Shown here one piece after another: positions 26,668 through 32,249 of a DNA stretch of 32,249 nt. The translations under genes were made by a program, and so were the position numbers. The DNA lies in assembly GCA_025054895.1 (NCBI GenBank), contig JANWYZ010000005.1:1-32249 (forward strand). The letters are read 5' to 3'. Within the stretch, counting starts at the first letter, position 1, and every line of letters starts with the position of its first letter. This stretch comes from a bacterium (GTDB taxonomy: Bacteria; Armatimonadota; HRBIN16). The notes below the pieces were generated by a model. It did no database searches, had not been told where the DNA came from, and was given only the letters and a program-made list of their open reading frames with translations.

Positions 26668-27849
26668 ATGGAGATACGCGCTCCCTATCCCAACGAACTG
26701 GATGAAATGCTGGAGCTGATGTGTCGCGCGTTTAATCTCGACATCGAACCGGCACGAGATATATTTTACTCCGACCCCTTTTTTGACCTGCTGGAGCGCA
26801 GGGTGCTTGTAGATGCGGGCAGGATTATCTCTTGCCTGACGATAGTGCCTGGCGTTGTTGTGCTGGGCGCGGCGCATATACCTGTTGCAGGCATTGCGGG
26901 AGTAGCCACCGATGAGGCGTTCCGTCGCCGTGGGTATGCAGGCGCCCTTTTGCGCGATACCATCAGACTGCTTTATGAGAAGAAAGTACCCCTGTCCATG
27001 CTCTACCCCTTCTCGCCGCGCTACTACCGCAAGTTCGGCTGGGAGACCGCCTCCGTAGAGTGGTGGTGCGAAATACCATCCCGTCTGCTGCCGCCTTATT
27101 CGGAGAGCCGCTTCGTGCGCCCGTACCGGACGGGCGATATGGAGCATCTACGCCGTTTACACGATGTACACCTGCAGAACACGGCAGGCAGTTTCGTACG
27201 GGAGCCTTCACGATGGCAATGGGTTCTGCGACAGAAGTACCAGACGGTAGTTGCTGATTTTCACGGCGCTATCGAGGGCTACATGATTTATGAGGTGCAG
27301 GCGGGACGCAATCGTGTAGAAGTTCGGGAGGTTATCTTTACCACATCGCGAGCGCACAGGGCGCTGCTGGGGTTCCTCTCCAGCGCGAATCTGGCGGGGA
27401 CGGTAGGGGTGTGCTCACCCGTTTACCGCGTTCAGCAGTGGAGCACATGGCTGACCGATAACGAGGATGACCTGCTATCGCAGGTACAGGGTGGACTGCG
27501 CCCAACTTATATGCTGCGCATCACCCACCTGCCTGCGCTGATAGAATGCCTGCGCCCGCGCTGGAGGAACTGGCAGGGTGCGATACGTCTTGTGGTGGAC
27601 GACAGCTTTGTGCCGGGCGGCAAGCATCAGGCGTTGCTTGTAGCCGATGGTGTTGACAAGCCTGCACAGGCTACCGATTGGGCGCGTGGCAATATCCATG
27701 TCTGGAGCCAGATTGTGGGAGGCTACCTCTCGCCCGCCGAAGCCTTCTCCACCGGGCTGATTACCCTTTCACAACCGGAAATCGTCGAGGTGCTGGAAGA
27801 TCTGTTCCCCAAATATTACCCTTTTACGACGCTAGCGGAGAGGTTTTGA
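26668..27849 (+). CDS. GNAT family acetyltransferase, Eis-like with SCP2-like C-terminal domain
   Basis: MEIRAPYPNELDEMLELMCRAF...GIAGVATDEAFRRRGYAGALLRDTIRLLYEKKVPLSMLYPFSPRYYRKFGWE. The track's 26401 start would overlap DUF951; ATG 26668 preferred. Confidence 0.88.
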   Translation: MEIRAPYPNELDEMLELMCRAFNLDIEPARDIFYSDPFFDLLERRVLVDAGRIISCLTIVPGVVVLGAAHIPVAGIAGVATDEAFRRRGYAGALLRDTIRLLYEKKVPLSMLYPFSPRYYRKFGWETASVEWWCEIPSRLLPPYSESRFVRPYRTGDMEHLRRLHDVHLQNTAGSFVREPSRWQWVLRQKYQTVVADFHGAIEGYMIYEVQAGRNRVEVREVIFTTSRAHRALLGFLSSANLAGTVGVCSPVYRVQQWSTWLTDNEDDLLSQVQGGLRPTYMLRITHLPALIECLRPRWRNWQGAIRLVVDDSFVPGGKHQALLVADGVDKPAQATDWARGNIHVWSQIVGGYLSPAEAFSTGLITLSQPEIVEVLEDLFPKYYPFTTLAERF

Positions 27850-27850
27850 A

Positions 27851-28066
27851 TCATTCCTCCAGAGCGTTCCTTTCTGCGCCAGGCAACTCGCGCGCTCCGC
27901 CTTTAAGCTGCACGTAAAAGCCGTAGAGCAAGAAGGGCACGCTGATTACGCCCGCGATGCGTGTAATCCAGTAAGCGAACTGCGCCAGCAGCAATACCAG
28001 CCATCCTACCACGGCGGCGGTAAGCAGCACCAAACCGATGGTCAGGTAGATGTTTAAGCCTTTCAT
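27851..28066 (-). CDS. Small membrane protein, 71 aa, two predicted TM segments
   Basis: MKGLNIYLTIGLVLLTAAVVGWLVLLLAQFAYWITRIAGVISVPFLLYGFYVQLK; ends 1 bp from the convergent acetyltransferase gene. Confidence 0.65.
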   Translation of the reverse strand: MKGLNIYLTIGLVLLTAAVVGWLVLLLAQFAYWITRIAGVISVPFLLYGFYVQLKGGARELPGAERNALEE

Positions 28067-28132
28067 AATCGCCTCCCTACTCAGGTGCTGTACCTTCCGA
28101 CACGCGGATGTTCAAAAAGTTTCGGTTCCATC

Positions 28133-30043
28133 TTAGTCGACAAGCGCTACAGGCGTCCTGCGCGCCACGCCGCATACAGTGTACGCCGCCTCCACAATGT
28201 GCTGCATAGACAGTCCAGCCAGCCTGCGCAGGATGTCCACCGAGCCATGCTCGATGAACTCGTCGGGCACCGCCAGATGCTTTACCTGCACGCCAGTGAC
28301 GCCCTCGTGCGCCAGCAGCTCCAGTACTGCCGAACCGAATCCCCCACATATCGCGTTTTCCTCTACCAGCACAAAGCGGGGGATACGATGCGCAAAGTGC
28401 AGGATGGTTTCTCTATCCAGTGGTTTGGCGAAACGAGCGTTGATTAACGAGGCGCGCACCCCCTCCTTTTGCAGCTGCTTCACTGCTGCAAACGCTGTAG
28501 CCACCATCGAGCCGATGGCGAAAATGGCTACGTCCTCTCCTTCGCGCAACACTTCTGCCTTGCCCAGCTCTATCGGGCTTTCGGGCACGCCCCACTCGAT
28601 AGCAGGCGCCGAACCGCGCGGATAGCGCAAGGCAATCGGACCATTATAGTCCACCGCGAAGCGAAGCATCGCGCGAAGCTCGCCTCCGTCCTTTGGCGCC
28701 ATGATGACCATGTTCGGGATAAGGCGCAGGTAGGAGAGGTCAAACACGCCGTGATGGGTAGCTCCGTCGTCGCCTACCAGCCCCCCGCGGTCCATCGCCA
28801 GTACCACGTGCAGATTCTGTATAGCCACGTCGTGTAAAACCTGGTCAAAAGCGCGCTGCAAGAAGGTAGAGTAGATAGCCGCTACCGGTATCATACCCTC
28901 CGCGGCTAAGCCTGCTGCGAAGGTTACAGCGTGTTGTTCAGCGATGCCCACGTCAAAATAGCGATCGGGGAACCTTTCTTGCAGTTTGGCTAAGCCTGTT
29001 CCGTCGGGCATGGCTGCGGTGATACCCACCACTTTGGGATTCCGCTCGACAATCCGCACCAGCTCATCAGCGAAAACCTGTGTATAGGTTTCGCCGTCTG
29101 CTTTCTTCTCCATTTTGCCATCATGCACGCAGAAGGGGGTTACTCCGTGATATTTACGTGCGTCCGCTTCGGAGAACTCGTACCCCTTACCTTTCACGGT
29201 GATGACATGAATGAGCACCGGTCCCCTGAGCTCGCGGGCATGAGAGAAAACGTCGATCAGCAGGTCGATATCGTGCCCGTCCAGCGGACCAATGTACTCA
29301 AACCCCATCTCTTCGAAGATGGCTCCGGTATTCTCGGGGGCGATGATATGAGTAATACCGTGCTTCAATCCTCTGGCATGCTTGGCAAGCACTCGCGCCC
29401 TGCCCGGCAGTCCCTCCAGCACCTCTTTTGCGCGATGTTCTGCCCGCTGGTACCACGGCTGCGCTCGCAGGCGGGAGAGAAAAGTAGCCAGCGCCCCCAC
29501 GTTCTCGGCGATGGACATCTCGTTATCGTTGAGCACGACGGTCAGGTCGGTTTTCACCTCCGCCGCGTTGTTCAACGCCTCCAGCGCCATGCCAGCAGTC
29601 AAAGCAGCATCGCCTACCACTGCCACCACACGTTCGTCGCTGCCGCGCAGGTCACGCGCTTTGGCGAAACCCAACGCCGCCGAGATGGCTGTACCCGCAT
29701 GTCCGGCTCCCCACACGTCGTACTCACTCTCATCACGACGCAGAAAGCCGCTGATGCCGCCATACTGCCTCAGTGTATTGAACCTCTCCAGTCTACCGGT
29801 GAGCAGTTTGTGCGCATACGCCTGGTGTCCCGTGTCCCAGATAATCTTATCTTTCGGCATGTGCCACACGCTGTGCAGCGCGATGGTCAGCTCGACGGTT
29901 CCCAGGTTAGACGCCAGGTGTCCACCGGTACGCGAGAGGGTATCGATGATGGTCTTTCGTATTTCCGCCGCGAGCTGCCGAAGCTGCTCCCGGCTCAGCG
30001 AGTTCAAGTCGGCGGGCGAACGCACGGTCTCCAGCAGGTGCAC
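28133..30043 (-). CDS. dxs: 1-deoxy-D-xylulose-5-phosphate synthase
   Basis: GGHLASNLGTVELTIALHSVW, VVAVVGDAALTAGMALEALNNA, DVGIAEQHAVTFAAGLAAEGMIPVAAIYSTFLQRAFDQVLHDVAIQ, MDRGGLVGDDGATHHGVFDLSYLR. Confidence 0.98.
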   Translation of the reverse strand: MHLLETVRSPADLNSLSREQLRQLAAEIRKTIIDTLSRTGGHLASNLGTVELTIALHSVWHMPKDKIIWDTGHQAYAHKLLTGRLERFNTLRQYGGISGFLRRDESEYDVWGAGHAGTAISAALGFAKARDLRGSDERVVAVVGDAALTAGMALEALNNAAEVKTDLTVVLNDNEMSIAENVGALATFLSRLRAQPWYQRAEHRAKEVLEGLPGRARVLAKHARGLKHGITHIIAPENTGAIFEEMGFEYIGPLDGHDIDLLIDVFSHARELRGPVLIHVITVKGKGYEFSEADARKYHGVTPFCVHDGKMEKKADGETYTQVFADELVRIVERNPKVVGITAAMPDGTGLAKLQERFPDRYFDVGIAEQHAVTFAAGLAAEGMIPVAAIYSTFLQRAFDQVLHDVAIQNLHVVLAMDRGGLVGDDGATHHGVFDLSYLRLIPNMVIMAPKDGGELRAMLRFAVDYNGPIALRYPRGSAPAIEWGVPESPIELGKAEVLREGEDVAIFAIGSMVATAFAAVKQLQKEGVRASLINARFAKPLDRETILHFAHRIPRFVLVEENAICGGFGSAVLELLAHEGVTGVQVKHLAVPDEFIEHGSVDILRRLAGLSMQHIVEAAYTVCGVARRTPVALVD

Positions 30044-30176
30044 GGGCTATCTCCTTTTTGTGAGAGATTCCTTACGCTAATCAGTTTACCCTACCCGACA
30101 GGAGGTGTCAACGTTCGCCAGCGGTGTCCTGAAAATCGGTAGAGTAGTCCGAACCTGTAGCAAAGGGGATCAAGAG

Positions 30177-30370
30177 ATGCTCCACTACGTTCAGCATGAC
30201 AAGCATTGGAGGGTCGCGCTCCGTCGCGACCATTAGAAACCCGACGGCTCGGCGGGAGCCTCGCCCTCCAGCCCCTGTTGTCACCCTGAGCGTTAGCGAA
30301 GGGTCTCAGATGCTTCGCCTTCGGCTCAGTGTGACGACAGCAGGTTGAGATGCTTCGCTGCGCTCAGCAT
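30177..30370. repeat. Mosaic intergenic hairpin repeat, copy 3 (core at 30208-30335, flanked by extra C modules)
   Basis: ATGCTCCACTACGTTCAGCAT 30177-30197; GGTCGCG-CTCCGT-CGCGACC 30212-30231; GGCTC-GGCGG-GAGCC 30246-30260; ACCCTGAGCGTTAGCGAAGGGT 30283-30304; ATGCTTCGCCTTCGGCTCAGTGT 30310-30332; ATGCTTCGCTGCGCTCAGCAT 30350-30370. Confidence 0.92.
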
Positions 30371-30573
30371 GACAGGGAGACCACTCGGCAGGAGCCTTGC
30401 CCTCCAGTCCGCCTATCATTCTTCGCTCGAGTTCAACATGAGAATTGGGACGGATGCTTGCTAACACTCACTACCAGAACAGGGTACAAGCAACCGCTAT
30501 GCCTGCGCAGAGGGAAACTCCCCTGTCACATTATCGGCGTCAGAAGCAGGTTATCACAGGTAGGATAGTTAGA

Positions 30574-31170
30574 CTACAGTTCCCGTCTCCATTCGAGGGC
30601 AGAGATGAGAGTCGCCTGGTCGGCGTAGTCGAGGTCGCCTCCGATGGGCACGCCGTGCGCCAGCTGCGTGACGCGGATGCCGAGAGGTTTTATCAGTCTA
30701 GAGAGGTACATCGCGGTGGCGTCCCCTTCGATAGTCGGGTTCATCGCAATGATGACCTCCTCAATCGGTTCCGATTGTAACCGCTGGAGCAACTCACGCG
30801 TGCGCAAATCCTCCGCCTTGACGCCGTCCATCGGCGAGATAACCCCTTGTAGCACGTGGTATACACCATGAAACTCCTGCGTGCGTTCAATCGCCATCAA
30901 GTCGCGCACATCCGCTACCACACACAGCAACGAAGCGTCGCGCGAGGGGTTGCGACATATAGGGCAAAGTTCTTCGTCCGTGAAGTTGAAACAACGTTTG
31001 CAGGTGGTGATATGCTGCTTGACATCCACTATCGCTTCTGCCAGCGTACGCGCCTCCTCCTCAGGCAGGCGCAGGATATGAAATGCTATTCGCTGGGCGG
31101 ACTTGGGCCCTACACCGGGCATCTTTTCCAGTTCACGAATCAGCTTTGCCAGAGGCTTAGCGTATTCCAT
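30574..31170 (-). CDS. recR: Recombination mediator protein RecR
   Basis: MEYAKPLAKLIRELEKMPGVGPKSAQRIAFHIL; zinc finger CKRCFNFTDEELCPIC; Toprim VVADVRDLMAIERTQEFHGVYHVLQGVISPMDGV. Confidence 0.98.
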   Translation of the reverse strand: MEYAKPLAKLIRELEKMPGVGPKSAQRIAFHILRLPEEEARTLAEAIVDVKQHITTCKRCFNFTDEELCPICRNPSRDASLLCVVADVRDLMAIERTQEFHGVYHVLQGVISPMDGVKAEDLRTRELLQRLQSEPIEEVIIAMNPTIEGDATAMYLSRLIKPLGIRVTQLAHGVPIGGDLDYADQATLISALEWRREL

Positions 31171-31172
31171 GC

Positions 31173-31505
31173 TCAGAACAGGTTCCCCAAATCGAGATCA
31201 GGCATACCGGTAAGCGCGCCCATCCGGCGAGTGGCTTCGGCAACCGCCTGCTCTCGCGCTTCGTTGACGGCGGAAACTATCAGGTCCTGTAGCATCTCCA
31301 CGTCGTTTGGGTCTACTACTACCGGGTTGATTTCGATAGCAATCAGCTCACCGGTACCGTCCACTACTGCCTTCACGACTCCACCCCCTACTGATGACTC
31401 GATACGCAGATTTTTCAGTTCCTGCTGTGTCTTTTGCATCTGTTGCATTGTCTGCTCGATCATCTTCTGCAGGTCGCGCGGGTTCGCACCAAAAGGACCT
31501 CTCAT
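31173..31505 (-). CDS. YbaB/EbfC family nucleoid-associated protein
   Basis: MRGPFGANPRDLQKMIEQTMQQMQKTQQELKNLRIESSVGGGVVKAVVDGTGELIAIEINPVVVDPNDVEMLQDLIVSAVNEA; between recR and dnaX. Confidence 0.95.
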   Translation of the reverse strand: MRGPFGANPRDLQKMIEQTMQQMQKTQQELKNLRIESSVGGGVVKAVVDGTGELIAIEINPVVVDPNDVEMLQDLIVSAVNEAREQAVAEATRRMGALTGMPDLDLGNLF

Positions 31506-31506
31506 C

Positions 31507-32249
31507 TTAACCTCCTTCGAGTTCGATGTAGCCGTCGAAAGCCTGTGCAACCTCTCGAGCATATTGTTCACCGTCCAGCTCTTCGTCATCCTGCTGCATG
31601 ACGTGGGGTTGCTGACTGGAAGCTAATATGTTCGTTCGCGATAGCTCGCACTGTAGAGCGACCTGCTTGCCTCCCAACACTCGCGAGATGGTTTGCTCCA
31701 CGAACTGCCGCCTTTTTTCAGACTGCATCTGGGTATATGCAAACTCACCGCGAAACTGCAGCACCAGCGTGTTCTCTCCTTCCACGCGCACCGGTCGGGC
31801 ATCGCGAAGCACCTCTGCGCCACCGCGGCTGCGCTCTGCCACTCTGGCGATAATCTGTTCCCAGCGCGCCTGCACCAGCTTCAGCAACTCGGGCGCATCG
31901 GGCGAGGGCGGCAAAGCTGATGCTGGCTGGGGCGCGGCTTGAGCTGCGCTGGCAGTCGGAACGGAGGGTGTAGACGGTAGCTTTGCCTCTTCGACAGTAA
32001 CAGGGGCTGCAGAGGCAGATGCCTCCTGCCTCGCCGCGCTTTCAACAGCAGCAGACATTGTCTCTACAACTGGACCAGCTGGTTTCTGCCCTGCGTCGGC
32101 TCGCGTTGCACCTGTTTCCCCCTGCCGTCTGATGCTGGTAATTTGTACCATTGCCATATCCAGTAGTACACGCTGTTGGGATACCTGGCGCAGTTGCGCC
32201 TGAGCGCGCACCAGAATATCCAGCATCTTGCTCAATGAGTCAGGAGTGA
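31507..32249 (-). CDS. dnaX: DNA polymerase III subunit gamma/tau, C-terminal part (truncated by window edge)
   Basis: LSKMLDILVRAQAQLRQVSQQRVLLDMAMVQI resembles the DnaX domain III end; frame stays open to the window edge (TPDSLSKML...); followed by ybaB-recR in the classic dnaX-ybaB-recR order. Confidence 0.85.
   Translation of the reverse strand, partial: TPDSLSKMLDILVRAQAQLRQVSQQRVLLDMAMVQITSIRRQGETGATRADAGQKPAGPVVETMSAAVESAARQEASASAAPVTVEEAKLPSTPSVPTASAAQAAPQPASALPPSPDAPELLKLVQARWEQIIARVAERSRGGAEVLRDARPVRVEGENTLVLQFRGEFAYTQMQSEKRRQFVEQTISRVLGGKQVALQCELSRTNILASSQQPHVMQQDDEELDGEQYAREVAQAFDGYIELEGG

Overview
This 32.2 kb window looks like bacterial chromosome, probably Armatimonadota/Fimbriimonadia-like. 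That placement is an inference from a DUF1559-type prepilin, a PEP-CTERM protein, DUF4091/GH-like enzymes and Uma2 proteins; no search was run. I can support about 26 coding regions: a prepilin, a DUF4091+CBM9-like protein, a YwiC-like protein, an unassigned 713-aa protein, dnaA, a GH20-like enzyme, two Uma2 nucleases, a Gfo/Idh/MocA oxidoreductase, a cupin, a photolyase, a PEP-CTERM protein, a GH38-like mannosidase with a probable frameshift, rplJ-rplL with an L10 leader, a ferritin-like protein, a TIM-barrel isomerase-like protein, a TPR/Ig-like protein, DUF951, an Eis-like acetyltransferase, dxs, recR, ybaB, and the 3' part of dnaX. No tRNA, rRNA, CRISPR array or transposase was recognised. 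Two non-coding signals stand out. (1) Downstream of dnaA is a ~340 bp cluster of at least 11 non-canonical DnaA-box-like 9-mers (TGTTSAAAW / WTTTSAACA) beside an AT-rich stretch, a candidate oriC or DnaA-titration site. (2) Three intergenic regions carry a mosaic repeat built from hairpin modules. One module, outer stem - GA - inner stem - loop - inner stem - GA - outer stem, occurs 10 times with compensatory outer-stem changes (ATGCT/AGCAT versus ACCCT/AGGGT). A second module has a fixed ACRGAG loop and varying, mostly complementary stems. This pattern suggests a structured repeat family under selection for folding.
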